Source: an uncultured Eubacteriales bacterium (GTDB lineage: Bacteria > Bacillota > Clostridia > Oscillospirales > Ruminococcaceae). Taken from it: a stretch of DNA of 64,000 nucleotides. A program made the position numbers and the translations under genes. The notes beneath the pieces were generated by a model. The model searched no databases, had not been told where the DNA came from, and saw nothing but the letters and a program-made list of their open reading frames with translations. Positions 32,254 to 41,391 of the stretch are shown piece after piece (the stretch's first letter is position 1; each line of letters opens with the position of its first letter). The stretch covers positions 223,264 to 287,263 of the forward strand of contig ONMZ01000001.1 in NCBI GenBank assembly GCA_900319075.1. The letters are read 5' to 3'.

Positions 32254-35244
32254 TCACTTCTTTTCTATATCCTCGTCGTCCTCATACTCTTCCTCATCGT
32301 CCTCATACTCTTCCTCATCGTCATCCCAGTCCTCATCGTCCTGCTGACAGTTATCAGATCCCGCTTGCTGTTCGGGCTGTGGGCTTTGCACAGGCTCTGA
32401 GCCGCTGTCCTTGGTTTCCTCATTTTCCACAGCCAATGCGTCAACCTTTTTTCTTACAGAGCCGGCAAGCTTTCTGAACGGCTTTGCCATATCATATTTT
32501 TTGACCTCATACAAAAAGACGATCACAAGGCATATTACGCCAAATCCTGTTACAATAAGCGAAAGAATATAATACTTTGGAAGAAATCTGAATGTGACCT
32601 TATTTTCACCCTTTTCAAGGGGTACGGCGATAAGGCTTTCAAGAGCAGTTTCCTGTTTTACCTCTTTGCCGTTTACAGTCACCGTCCAGCCTTCTTCGTA
32701 AGGAATGGTGGTAAACAGATACTGTCCCTCGGAATCCGCATTGACCGTTCCTTCAAGATAGGTATCCTCAAACTTTGTAACATTAAGGCTGCGCTGCTGG
32801 ACTTTCTTACAGTCCTGTGCAAAGGTATCATAATCAAAGCTGCAGAAAATATAGTCCTTCCAGAATGTTTCATCGTACTTATTGTCGATGGTCATTCTTA
32901 CTCTCAGAGTCTGACCTTCGCTGAAATCTCCAAGTTTAAGAATAGAATACTCATCCGACTCAAAGAATTGTCCTGCCTGACTCATGGGCTGTTCAGCCAT
33001 TGCGTATTCACGTTCATCCTGTACCCAGACATTGCATTTGCGCTCATAAGACGTTGGGAAATACATATACACACCCGTATCCCTGTCTACTTTCACAAGA
33101 AAATCAATGTGCGAATCGCTGATATTCTTATCATTTACAGTATACTTGGTATGTCCGTCCACAAGGGTCTCACGGATAACGTTGTTGGTCTCATCCTCTA
33201 TGACCTCAAGCCTTTTGAAGTAACTTTTATCCTCGCCGGTAAGGGCATTCATCACGGAATTCTGATTTGCAAAGGGGTCGATGTCAAGAAGCTGGACATT
33301 GAATATATCCTTATTCACCGCAACACCCAGACCAAGAGCATTTGGGTTTTTATAGAATTTATAGGTGGACTTACCCTGCTGGGACTGAGTAGTCAGCTTA
33401 TACTCCTGCGGTATAACTATCCTGTTATCCACATAGCTGAGATCACCTGTTTTTTCAATAAGATATCTGATATCAAAAATTGCATCGGTGATATACGTTG
33501 CACCGTCATATTTGGTATAGTGTCCGCCGTAGGCATAACCGAATTTCTGAAGCATTTTAAGGGCAGGGGCGTTCATTGTGGAGCTTGAGTGGGATATACC
33601 CATATAACCTGTTCCGATAGGATCGTTGACAGTTCTGTGGAAATTGGCTTCCATTCGGTAAAAAGAGTCCGTATCAAACTTCTTGATGGTATCCACAGCG
33701 CCTCTTAACTCGGAGATATAAGGCTCGTACGAGGAATATTTGCTGTATGCCACGTCCTTGTCTATCTTGCGGAAGGTGTCCAGATTATTTGCATAAAGCT
33801 CAAGGCATATGACCGCTGCAAAGATCATGGCGATAGTTTTGTTTTTGGGATACTTACGGACAAGATAAAGCAAAGCGAACACAACGCTCAGACAGATCAT
33901 TCCCATCCATACACCCTGGATCACCACAGAGGTTTTCCCGTCTGCGGTCACAGACTCAAAGATCTGGAAATGCTTATAGTTCTCTCTTTCGCACCAGAAA
34001 AGAAAGATCATCAGCCCTGCATATATACCGCCCACATTTTTCATACTTACGCCGTCAAGGTTTTCAAACGCCCGGAAGGACATATAGATAAGCAAAAACG
34101 AGAAAATAAAGGAATATCTGAATGGGAGCCACTGGGGCATCTGAAAGCCGTGCATTGCCATATCGATCGGCTTGATATACATAAACACCACAAGCAATGC
34201 CGCAAGCACACCGTTGGCAGTCTTTTCCTTGACAGAGATCTTGGAATTAAGGAAGAAAAGCGGCACCAGCAAAAGCGCAGCTGTTGAACAGTATATTACA
34301 GGCAATCCTTCCGGATAGACTGTGTCATACGACATAGGGAAAAGCTTTGTGGCAAAGGTAAGAAAATCAAACTGGGTCGCCAAAGAGAAATCCGGAGTGG
34401 TAAAATCAAACTTGCCAAGTTTCAGAGAATTGTATACCGGTATCAGCACAAAAGCCGCACACATCAAAGAGATAAGTGTTCCCACGGCAAAGTACACACA
34501 TTTTCTGAAAAACTTTTTGGGAAGCATCCTGCCCTCAATGGAAAGGCAGGCATAACAATAATACATAAAGGTGAATATCCCCACCATATATCCGATGTAG
34601 AAATGGGAGATAAACATAAGTGACAGGGGGATTATATACGGCAAAAGCTTGCCTTCGTGAACCAGCCGCTGCACTCCCCAGCAAATAAGGGGCAGATAAA
34701 TCAGCGCATCGAGCCACATAGGGTTCATAAGCTGAACCACCATATATGACATAAGGGCATATATGGTCGGAAAGACAATAAGCGAGACCTTTTTAGGTTC
34801 CTTTGGCGATATCTTACGCAGGAAAAACCTGAATGATACAGATGCGGTCCCCACCTTTGCAAGCTGCATTATAAGTATGGACGTTGGCATCATTGAACGT
34901 GGCAGCAGATAAATAATAATCATGAACGGGCTTGCAAGATAATATGCAAAGATACCGAACATTTCGCCGCTCAGGTTCCTGGACCAATCGTAGATAAAGC
35001 TTCCGTCACCCCAGAACGCATCACGGTATGCCTCATAGTAATAAACGTACTGTCCGTTAAGATCAAGCACCAATGCGGAATTATCACCGAAGGGATAGAC
35101 CTTGAAAAAAGCGTAGGCTGTGAACAATATTGCTGCGGGCAGGAAAAAAGCAAGGAAATACCAGCGTTTGTCATACAGCCATGAGCTGGTTTTTTCCCAA
35201 AAGCCCTTTTTCGGAACAGCAGCTTTTTTTATCCTTTCTTCCAT
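32254..35244 (-). CDS. YfhO family membrane protein (GT-C-like)
   Basis: This 996-residue protein has about 12 membrane segments in its first 450 residues, starting WYFLAFFLPAAILFTAYAFF, with the YfhO pattern DLNGQYVYYYEAYRDAFWGDGSFIYDWSRNLSGEMFGIFAYY. A large extracellular domain follows, then one membrane segment (LSLIVTGFGVICLVIVFLYEV). In Bacillus YfhO with GtcA/CsbB glycosylates lipoteichoic acid. The C-terminal tail is a very acidic, repeat-rich run (EEEYEDDEEEYEDDEDIEKK). It overlaps the GT2 gene by 16 bp, so the two act together. Confidence 0.87.
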   Translation of the reverse strand: MEERIKKAAVPKKGFWEKTSSWLYDKRWYFLAFFLPAAILFTAYAFFKVYPFGDNSALVLDLNGQYVYYYEAYRDAFWGDGSFIYDWSRNLSGEMFGIFAYYLASPFMIIIYLLPRSMMPTSILIMQLAKVGTASVSFRFFLRKISPKEPKKVSLIVFPTIYALMSYMVVQLMNPMWLDALIYLPLICWGVQRLVHEGKLLPYIIPLSLMFISHFYIGYMVGIFTFMYYCYACLSIEGRMLPKKFFRKCVYFAVGTLISLMCAAFVLIPVYNSLKLGKFDFTTPDFSLATQFDFLTFATKLFPMSYDTVYPEGLPVIYCSTAALLLVPLFFLNSKISVKEKTANGVLAALLVVFMYIKPIDMAMHGFQMPQWLPFRYSFIFSFLLIYMSFRAFENLDGVSMKNVGGIYAGLMIFLFWCERENYKHFQIFESVTADGKTSVVIQGVWMGMICLSVVFALLYLVRKYPKNKTIAMIFAAVICLELYANNLDTFRKIDKDVAYSKYSSYEPYISELRGAVDTIKKFDTDSFYRMEANFHRTVNDPIGTGYMGISHSSSTMNAPALKMLQKFGYAYGGHYTKYDGATYITDAIFDIRYLIEKTGDLSYVDNRIVIPQEYKLTTQSQQGKSTYKFYKNPNALGLGVAVNKDIFNVQLLDIDPFANQNSVMNALTGEDKSYFKRLEVIEDETNNVIRETLVDGHTKYTVNDKNISDSHIDFLVKVDRDTGVYMYFPTSYERKCNVWVQDEREYAMAEQPMSQAGQFFESDEYSILKLGDFSEGQTLRVRMTIDNKYDETFWKDYIFCSFDYDTFAQDCKKVQQRSLNVTKFEDTYLEGTVNADSEGQYLFTTIPYEEGWTVTVNGKEVKQETALESLIAVPLEKGENKVTFRFLPKYYILSLIVTGFGVICLVIVFLYEVKKYDMAKPFRKLAGSVRKKVDALAVENEETKDSGSEPVQSPQPEQQAGSDNCQQDDEDWDDDEEEYEDDEEEYEDDEDIEKK

Positions 35245-36185
35245 ATGTCTCCTCCGCTGTAAGGATCCTGTTTACGTACAAGATCCTTTATTATATACCT
35301 GGGTCGCTGTTTTATCTCTTCGTATATCTTTGAAATGTAAAACCCTATTATACCAAGGCTGAACATGATTATGCTGGAGGTGAAAAGCTGAAGGATGATA
35401 ACCGTTGAGAATCCGGCTGATGCATCACCGAAAAATTTATTGTAAAGGGTGTTGATACCCATTATCACAGATATCAAAAAGGTGATTATGCCGCACACGG
35501 TAACTATCTGCAAGGGAGCAGAGGTAAAGGAGGTGATATTATTAAGGGCAAACTTTATAAGCTTGCCCACCGTCCACTTGCTTTCTCCCACCTCTCTGTC
35601 ACGCACATCAAAGTATATCTTCTCGGTCTTGTATCCTACCCAGCTTGACATGGCTCTGAAAAATGTCAGCCTTTCCGGCATGGCATTAAGTGAATCCACC
35701 ACAGACCTGTCCATAAGCTTAAAATCGCTGGCAGCACGCATATCAAGTCCGCTGGATGAGTTTATCATTTTGTAGAACATAAGAGAAAACGCCTTGTAGA
35801 TAAAATTTTCCTTGCCTCTTGACTTTTTGCGTCCCTCTACTACATCAACATCGTTGTTCTTCCAGATGTTGTACATTTCTATGATGACCTCCGGCGGAAA
35901 CTGCAAGTCACAGTCAAGCAGCACGCAAGCATCGCCCTTTGCAACTTCAAGTCCCGCAAAGATAGCACTTTCCTTTCCGAAATTTCTGGAAAAGTTCACG
36001 CCCACAATATGCTCACGGGTTGTGGCGAGCTCGTTTATAAGCTCCCACGTCTTATCCTTTGAACCGTCATTTATAAATATAAGTTCGTAATCTATGCTGT
36101 TTTGCTCAAGAAGCTGTGAGACTACATCCGCAGCCTTTACAACGTTACCTTCTTCGTTATAGCTTGGTATTATAACAGAAAGCAA
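35229..36185 (-). CDS. Family 2 glycosyltransferase with two membrane segments (DPM1/CsbB-like)
   Basis: The start is the TTG at 36185, 10 bases after AAAGGAG; the ATG at 36275 lies on the promoter. The 318-residue enzyme has the GT-A pattern SVIIPSYNEEGNVV, INDGSKDKTWELI, LLDCDLQFPPEVI (DxD), KSRGKENFIYKAF and two C-terminal membrane segments. Such enzymes charge undecaprenyl phosphate with a sugar that a YfhO-type protein then moves outside. The order CsbB-like then YfhO mirrors Bacillus csbB-yfhO. Confidence 0.9.
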   Translation of the reverse strand: MLSVIIPSYNEEGNVVKAADVVSQLLEQNSIDYELIFINDGSKDKTWELINELATTREHIVGVNFSRNFGKESAIFAGLEVAKGDACVLLDCDLQFPPEVIIEMYNIWKNNDVDVVEGRKKSRGKENFIYKAFSLMFYKMINSSSGLDMRAASDFKLMDRSVVDSLNAMPERLTFFRAMSSWVGYKTEKIYFDVRDREVGESKWTVGKLIKFALNNITSFTSAPLQIVTVCGIITFLISVIMGINTLYNKFFGDASAGFSTVIILQLFTSSIIMFSLGIIGFYISKIYEEIKQRPRYIIKDLVRKQDPYSGGDIWKKG

Positions 36186-36246
36186 TCCGGGTCCTCTCCT
36201 TTCAAAAGTCCATAAAAACAGACACAAAGTGTCTACATACCTTTTT

Positions 36247-36275
36247 ATTATATAATAAATACCCCTTATTGTCAA
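36247..36275 (-). promoter_or_regulatory. SigA-type promoter of the GT2-yfhO operon
   Basis: On the - strand TTGACA (36275-36270), 17 bases, TATAAT (36252-36247): both boxes are perfect. Its place excludes the longest reading frame start at 36275. Confidence 0.88.
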
Positions 36276-36348
36276 TATAAATACACATTTTCTTGTGCTT
36301 TACAATAAAATACTGTGGGAAATCGAGCATAATTATGGGAATATGCTC

Positions 36349-36377
36349 TTGACAACGGAGAATGATTGTGATATAAT
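36349..36377 (+). promoter_or_regulatory. ileS: SigA promoter of the T-box leader and ileS
   Basis: TTGACA (36349-36354), 17 bases, TATAAT (36372-36377); a perfect match to both boxes. Start of transcription is expected near 36384. Confidence 0.9.
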
Positions 36378-36384
36378 TTTTGTA

Positions 36385-36626
36385 TATGTGAATGACTTTG
36401 ACGAAGACAGTATGCCCTTGCGGAAAGTTAAAGCGAGCCGCTGAGAGTGTGAGTGCGGTACGAGTACAACGGGCAGAATATCACTTCCGAGTTGCAAGGC
36501 TGAAAAACGACAGTAAGCCAAGCCGTGTCCTTCTCGTTACGAAGGGGTCGTACTATCATGTATGATGAAAACAGGTGGTTGCGTAAGCTTTGCTTTCGTC
36601 CTTTTTTCGGGGCGGGAGCTTTTTTT
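36385..36626 (+). promoter_or_regulatory. T-box riboswitch (Ile specifier) upstream of ileS
   Basis: The leader begins with GACGAAGACAGTATGCCC of stem I. Its returning strand GGGCAGAATATCAC carries the specifier codon ATC at 36480-36482. The T-box core AACAGGTGGTTGCG lies near 36569-36583. GCTTTCGTCC (36592-36601) pairs with GGGCGGGAGC (to 36619) followed by seven T, the terminator; the T-box core can instead form the antiterminator. Uncharged tRNA-Ile should let transcription go on into ileS, 30 bp downstream. Confidence 0.9.
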
Positions 36627-36655
36627 ATTGATATTCTTGAAAGGAAAGATAGGTC

Positions 36656-39600
36656 ATGTACAAAAAGGTTTCCACAGACCTGAACTTTGTTCAGAGAGAA
36701 AAACAGATCGAAAAATTCTGGAAAGACAACAAGATCTTTGAAAAGAGCGTTGATTCCCGTGCAAAGGGAGAGTCATACGTATTTTACGACGGTCCTCCCA
36801 CGGCTAACGGCAAGCCTCACATCGGACACGTTCTCACCCGTGCTATCAAGGATATGATACCGAGATACCACACCATGAAGGGCGAAATGGTCCCACGTAA
36901 AGCCGGTTGGGATACCCACGGACTGCCTGTTGAGCTGGAGGTCGAAAAGACCCTTGGCATCGACGGAAAAGACCAGATCGAGGAATACGGTCTTGAGCCT
37001 TTTATAAAAATGTGTAAAGAATCTGTCTGGAAGTACAAAGGTATGTGGGAGGAGTTCTCCTCTGCTGTTGGCTTCTGGGCTGATATGGAAAACCCATATG
37101 TAACTTATCATAACGACTTTATCGAGTCTGAGTGGTGGGCACTTAAACAGATCTACGACAAGGGGCTGCTTTATAAGGGCTTTAAGATCGTTCCCTACTG
37201 TCCAAGATGCGGCACTCCCCTTTCTTCCCACGAGGTGGCTCAGGGATACAAGACTGTAAAAGAGCGTTCCGCTATCGTTCGCTTCAAGCTCAAGGGCAAG
37301 GACGAGTATTTCCTTGCATGGACAACAACTCCATGGACCCTGCCTTCAAACGTAGCACTTTGCGTTAACCCCACCGACACATACTGCAAGGTAAAAGCTG
37401 CGGACGGATACACCTATATCATGGCTCAGGCGCTGCTTGATACGGTGCTTGGCAGCCTTGCAAAGGAAGGCGAGACAGCTTACGAAGTGCTTGAAAGCTG
37501 CGTGGGTAAGGATCTTGAAAGGACAGAATATGAACCGCTTTTTGCCTGCGCCGGTGAAAGCGCTGAAAAACAGGGCAAGAAGGGTCATTTTGTGACCTGC
37601 GACGACTATGTATCCATGTCCGACGGTACGGGTATAGTTCATATCGCTCCTGCTTTCGGTGAGGACGACGCACGGATAGGCAGAAACTATGACCTTCCGT
37701 TTGTTCAGTTTGTTGATGCAAAGGGCAATATGACAGCTGAAACACCTTATGGGGGAATGTTTGTAAAAGATGCCGACCCTCAGGTTCTCAAAGACCTTGA
37801 TGCACAGGGCAAGCTGTTTGCTGCACCAAAGTTTGAGCATGAATATCCTCACTGCTGGAGATGCAACTCTCCTCTTATCTATTACGCAAGAGATTCCTGG
37901 TTCATCAAAATGACCGACGTAAGAGACAGGCTTATCGCTAATAACAACACCATCAACTGGATACCTGAAAATATAGGTTCGGGACGTTTCGGCGACTGGC
38001 TGAAAAATGTTCAGGACTGGGGTATTTCCAGAAACAGATACTGGGGCACTCCCCTTAATATATGGGAGTGTGAGTGCGGCCACAGACATTCTATTGGCTC
38101 TATCGAAGAGCTGAGGTCTATGTCTGATAACTGCCCTGAGGATATTGAGCTCCACAGACCATACATTGACGCTGTGACCATCAAGTGTCCCAAGTGCGGC
38201 AAACAGATGAAGCGAGTTCCGGAGGTTATCGACTGCTGGTTTGATTCAGGTTCCATGCCTTTCGCTCAGCACCACTACCCGTTTGAGAACAAGGAGCTTT
38301 TTGAAAGCCAGTTCCCTGCTGATTTCATCTCCGAGGCTGTCGACCAGACAAGAGGCTGGTTCTACTCACTTCTGGCTATCTCTACCCTTATATTTGACAA
38401 AGCACCTTACAAGAACGTCATCGTGCTGGGTCTTGTCCAGGACGAGAACGGACAGAAAATGTCCAAATCAAAGGGAAATGCCGTTGACCCCATGGAGGCT
38501 TTACAGACCTACGGTGCAGACGCAATCAGATGGTATTTTTATACCAACTCAGCTCCCTGGCTTCCTAACAAGTTCCACGGCAAGGTAGTTACCGAGGGAC
38601 AAAGAAAGTTTATGGGCACCCTTTGGAACACCTATGCTTTCTATATCCTTTATGCCGACATTGACAACTTTGACCCGTCGCAGCATAAGATCGAATATGA
38701 CAAGCTTTCTGTAATGGATAAATGGGTGCTTTCAAAAATGAACACCATGATAAAGCTTGCTGACGAAAACCTCGCAAATTACAGGATCCCTGAGGCTGCA
38801 AAGGCAATGCAGGAGTTTGTTGACGACCTTTCCAACTGGTATGTAAGACGTGGACGTGAAAGATACTGGGCTCAGGGAATGAGCCAGGATAAGATAAACG
38901 CCTATATGACCCTTTATACCGCTATCGTTACCCTTTGCAAGGTGGCTGCACCTATGGTGCCGTTCATCACCGAAGAGATCTATCAGAATATGGTCAGAAG
39001 CGTTGACAAAACAGCTGAGGAAAGTATACACCTTTGCCTGTATCCCGAAGTTGACGAGAAGATGATAGACAAAAAGCTTGAAAGCGACATGGATGAGGTG
39101 CTTGACATCGTCGTTCTGGGAAGAAGCGCAAGAAACGGGTCCAACCTCAAGAACAGACAGCCGCTGAGCGTTATGTATGTTTCAGCTGACCATGTGCTTG
39201 ACAGCTACTACACGGATATAATCAGAGATGAGCTCAACGTAAAGGACGTTAAGTTTGCCGATGATGTTTCCGACTTTGTTGATTATAAGTTCAAGCCCCA
39301 GCTTAAAACCCTCGGACCAAAGTTCGGAAAGAATCTGGGCGAGATAAGAAATAATCTTACCGAGCTTGACGGCCACAAGGCTATGGCTGAACTGGAAAGC
39401 ACAGGCTTCCTTAAAATGACCATCTCCACGGGAGAGATAACACTTGCAAAAGAAGACCTGCTTATCGAAACACAGCAAAAAGACGGCTTCTTCACCCTTA
39501 CCGAGGGCGGTGTGACTGTTGCCCTTGACACGACCCTTACAGATGAACTCATCGAAGAGGGCTTTGTAAGAGAGATAACCAGCAAGATCCAGACAATGCG

Positions 39601-39805
39601 TAAGGATTCCGGTTTTGAGGTAATGGATCATATCACCGTTTACCTCAGCGGAAACGATAAGCTTGCCAAGCTGGTTGAAAAGAACTCCGATCAGATAAGC
39701 AAGGATGTACTTGCACAGGAGATAAAATACGGTGAAAACGCTGATAATTCCAAAGAGTGGGATATCAACGGAGAAAAGATCACGCTCGGTGTGACAAAAC
39801 TCTGA
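36656..39805 (+). CDS. ileS: Isoleucyl-tRNA synthetase, eukaryote-like (IleS2) type
   Basis: The 1049-residue class I synthetase has HIGH as PHIGH at 54-58 and KMSKS at 601-605. Zinc-type Cys pairs occur at CPRCGTPLSSHE and CPKCGKQMKRVP. The signature GWDTHGLPVELEVEK and the early YVFYDGPPTANG pattern, plus the absence of the C-terminal Cys4 domain, match the IleS2/MupA type, which tolerates mupirocin, rather than the usual bacterial IleS1. An editing domain (WTTTPWTLPSNVAL, GTGIVHIAPAFGEDD) is complete. The ATG follows AAGGAAAGATAGG. Confidence 0.97.
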   Translation: MYKKVSTDLNFVQREKQIEKFWKDNKIFEKSVDSRAKGESYVFYDGPPTANGKPHIGHVLTRAIKDMIPRYHTMKGEMVPRKAGWDTHGLPVELEVEKTLGIDGKDQIEEYGLEPFIKMCKESVWKYKGMWEEFSSAVGFWADMENPYVTYHNDFIESEWWALKQIYDKGLLYKGFKIVPYCPRCGTPLSSHEVAQGYKTVKERSAIVRFKLKGKDEYFLAWTTTPWTLPSNVALCVNPTDTYCKVKAADGYTYIMAQALLDTVLGSLAKEGETAYEVLESCVGKDLERTEYEPLFACAGESAEKQGKKGHFVTCDDYVSMSDGTGIVHIAPAFGEDDARIGRNYDLPFVQFVDAKGNMTAETPYGGMFVKDADPQVLKDLDAQGKLFAAPKFEHEYPHCWRCNSPLIYYARDSWFIKMTDVRDRLIANNNTINWIPENIGSGRFGDWLKNVQDWGISRNRYWGTPLNIWECECGHRHSIGSIEELRSMSDNCPEDIELHRPYIDAVTIKCPKCGKQMKRVPEVIDCWFDSGSMPFAQHHYPFENKELFESQFPADFISEAVDQTRGWFYSLLAISTLIFDKAPYKNVIVLGLVQDENGQKMSKSKGNAVDPMEALQTYGADAIRWYFYTNSAPWLPNKFHGKVVTEGQRKFMGTLWNTYAFYILYADIDNFDPSQHKIEYDKLSVMDKWVLSKMNTMIKLADENLANYRIPEAAKAMQEFVDDLSNWYVRRGRERYWAQGMSQDKINAYMTLYTAIVTLCKVAAPMVPFITEEIYQNMVRSVDKTAEESIHLCLYPEVDEKMIDKKLESDMDEVLDIVVLGRSARNGSNLKNRQPLSVMYVSADHVLDSYYTDIIRDELNVKDVKFADDVSDFVDYKFKPQLKTLGPKFGKNLGEIRNNLTELDGHKAMAELESTGFLKMTISTGEITLAKEDLLIETQQKDGFFTLTEGGVTVALDTTLTDELIEEGFVREITSKIQTMRKDSGFEVMDHITVYLSGNDKLAKLVEKNSDQISKDVLAQEIKYGENADNSKEWDINGEKITLGVTKL

Positions 39806-39815
39806 TAAAAACATC

Positions 39816-39849
39816 AAAGCCGCCTGAAGCAATAGCTTTGGACGGCTTT
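39816..39849 (+). terminator. Terminator of ileS
   Basis: AAAGCCG and CGGCTTT form the outer stem, with an inner AAGC/GCTT stem, followed by TTTGTTTTG. It starts 11 bp after the ileS stop. Confidence 0.78.
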
Positions 39850-39874
39850 TTGTTTTGACTTTCTGAAAATAAAA

Positions 39875-40060
39875 AGAAAAAACTCCCACTTCAGAGCGTG
39901 GGAGCCAAAAAATAAAAAATTATAGGGGAGAAATGGCAGCTTTCGCTGCACAATATATGAAGGCCTGGGGTAAAAGCCATCATACCAAATCATTTTATGA
40001 GATCCATTCATCTCACGTGTATATATTACAACAGTCATGTTATTCTCGTATTAAAAGATA
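39875..40060 (-). ncRNA. Candidate small RNA with C-rich seed, in the ileS-rsmE gap
   Basis: No protein gene fits this gap. On the - strand there is a series of hairpins: TGAGAT/ATCTCA, GCAGC-GAAA-GCTGC (a GNRA tetraloop) and a terminator CTCCCAC/GTGGGAG (39904-39883) followed by TTTTTTC. Between the last two hairpins lies an unpaired-looking TTTCTCCCCTATAA, complementary to Shine-Dalgarno sequences, as in C-rich regulatory RNAs of Gram-positives. A possible promoter is TTTACA, 19 bases, TACAAT (40097-40067). The 5' end is a guess. Confidence 0.45.
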
Positions 40061-40081
40061 TGGGATATTGTATGAAATTTG

Positions 40082-40110
40082 TTGAATTTTATGTAAAAAC
40101 ATGATATACT
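40082..40110 (+). promoter_or_regulatory. SigA-type promoter of rsmE
   Basis: TTGAAT (40082-40087), 17 bases, TATACT (40105-40110), 61 bp before the ATG. It overlaps the possible promoter of the opposite-strand RNA. Confidence 0.75.
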
Positions 40111-40170
40111 AAATTTGTAGAAAACCTTTTCGTAAAGATAAATATTAACAATTTCACATGGAGGCTCGTT

Positions 40171-40896
40171 ATGCCGCGCTTTTTCGTACCAAGCACAAAT
40201 ATAGATGATAAAACCGTAAAAATAACCGCACCCGATGCGGTGCATATCGGCAGGAGCCTGCGAATGAGACTTGGAGACGATATAACTGTCTGCTGCCAGG
40301 CTGTTGAGTATTACTGTAATATTCTTACCATATCGGACGATGAAGTAGTTTGCCGTATCGTATCAAAAAAAAGATGCGAAAGCGAACCGAATATAGACCT
40401 TACCCTTTTTCAGGCTATTCCAAAGGGAGATAAGCTGGATATGATCGTACAGAAGGCTGTGGAACTGGGTGCAGGCAGGATATGTCCTGTGCTTACTGCA
40501 AGATGCGTATCCAGACCGGACAAAAAAAGCTTTGACAAAAAGCTGGAACGGCTCAACAGGATCGCTCTTGAGGCGGCAAAACAGTCCGGAAGGGGCATTA
40601 TCCCCCGGGTCAGCGAACTTCTGAGCTTCGATCAGGCAGCTTCGGAGCTGGGAAAATGTGACTTTCCGCTTATCTGCTATGAAGGAGGAGGCATAAACCT
40701 CTCCCAGGCGGGACTAAAAGAAAACTCATCCATCGGCGTGTTTATAGGCAGCGAGGGCGGCTTTGACCCCCGGGAGGTTGAGATCTGCACGCAAAACGGC
40801 GTAGCAGCCGTTGGTCTTGGCAAGCGAATATTAAGGTGTGAAACTGCCCCAATTACAGCGATCAGCATTATTATGAACCTTACAGGAAACATCTGA
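40171..40896 (+). CDS. rsmE: 16S rRNA m3U1498 methyltransferase RsmE
   Basis: The 241-residue SPOUT-class enzyme methylates U1498 of 16S rRNA using SAM. It shows the N-terminal PUA-like domain (PDAVHIGRSLRMRLGDDITVC), FQAIPKGDKLDMIVQKAVELGAGRICPV, RLNRIALEAAKQSGRGIIPRV, and the knotted SAM site IGVFIGSEGGFDPREVE and LGKRILRCETAPITA. ATGGAGG precedes the ATG. Transcribed alone from its own promoter. Confidence 0.95.
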   Translation: MPRFFVPSTNIDDKTVKITAPDAVHIGRSLRMRLGDDITVCCQAVEYYCNILTISDDEVVCRIVSKKRCESEPNIDLTLFQAIPKGDKLDMIVQKAVELGAGRICPVLTARCVSRPDKKSFDKKLERLNRIALEAAKQSGRGIIPRVSELLSFDQAASELGKCDFPLICYEGGGINLSQAGLKENSSIGVFIGSEGGFDPREVEICTQNGVAAVGLGKRILRCETAPITAISIIMNLTGNI

Positions 40897-40963
40897 AAAC
40901 AGCATATAAGACAATAAAGTTTAAAAAAACTTATACAATTTGCAAGAAATGAACAAAAAGTGC

Positions 40964-40992
40964 TTGATTTTCTTTGGACTATATGTTATAAT
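40964..40992 (+). promoter_or_regulatory. SigA-type promoter of the small acidic membrane protein gene
   Basis: TTGATT (40964-40969), 17 bases, TATAAT (40987-40992), 50 bp before the ATG. Confidence 0.8.
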
Positions 40993-41042
40993 AACAGTAA
41001 TCTAATTTGGGTTAGAAATTTAATTTAAGGAGTTGTTTTATT

Positions 41043-41264
41043 ATGTCAACAATTTTTAAGATTCTTGCGTTAGTTGGTGCAGTTGCAGTTGCAGTTGCTG
41101 CTTTCTTGGCTTTCAAGAAGCACAAGGAACTTGAGGACTATGATTATGAGGATCTTGATGATGATTTTGATGACTGCTGCGATTGCGAAGATTGCGCAGC
41201 TGACACAGCTGCTGAGGCTGAGGAAAAGGCTGAGGACGCTGTAGAAGAGGCTGACAAGGACTAA
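41043..41264 (+). CDS. Small acidic single-pass membrane protein
   Basis: This 73-residue protein has one N-terminal membrane segment (FKILALVGAVAVAVAAFLAF), a basic spacer (KKHKE) and a very acidic tail with YDYEDLDDDFDD, a Cys cluster (CCDCEDCAAD) and Glu/Ala repeats. The four clustered Cys and many acidic residues suggest metal binding on the cytosolic face, which is only inference. TTAAGGAGTTG lies before the ATG and a strong terminator follows, so it is a monocistronic, probably well-expressed gene. No family is recognised. Confidence 0.85.
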   Translation: MSTIFKILALVGAVAVAVAAFLAFKKHKELEDYDYEDLDDDFDDCCDCEDCAADTAAEAEEKAEDAVEEADKD

Positions 41265-41281
41265 TAATCAAATCAGATGCT

Positions 41282-41309
41282 AAACCTGCATGGGTGACCG
41301 TGCAGGTTT
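41282..41309 (+). terminator. Terminator of the small acidic protein gene
   Basis: AAACCTGCA and TGCAGGTTT form a perfect 9-bp stem with a 10-base loop, followed by TTTATTTT. Confidence 0.88.
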
Positions 41310-41344
41310 TTTATTTTGCACCAAACAATAAAACAAAAACAAAA

Positions 41345-41370
41345 AGAGACCTGCAAAAAAGCAGATCTCT
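41345..41370 (-). terminator. Terminator of ptsH
   Basis: On the - strand AGAGATCTGC and GCAGGTCTCT pair (one mismatch) around TTTTTT, followed by TTTTG. It starts 21 bp after the ptsH stop. Confidence 0.8.
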
Positions 41371-41391
41371 TAAACATCTACAATATAAAAA

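Noticed and set aside
39814..40038. 74-codon open frame on the - strand in the ileS-rsmE gap
   Set aside because: It lacks a ribosome site, runs through the terminator hairpin of the candidate RNA and looks random in composition.
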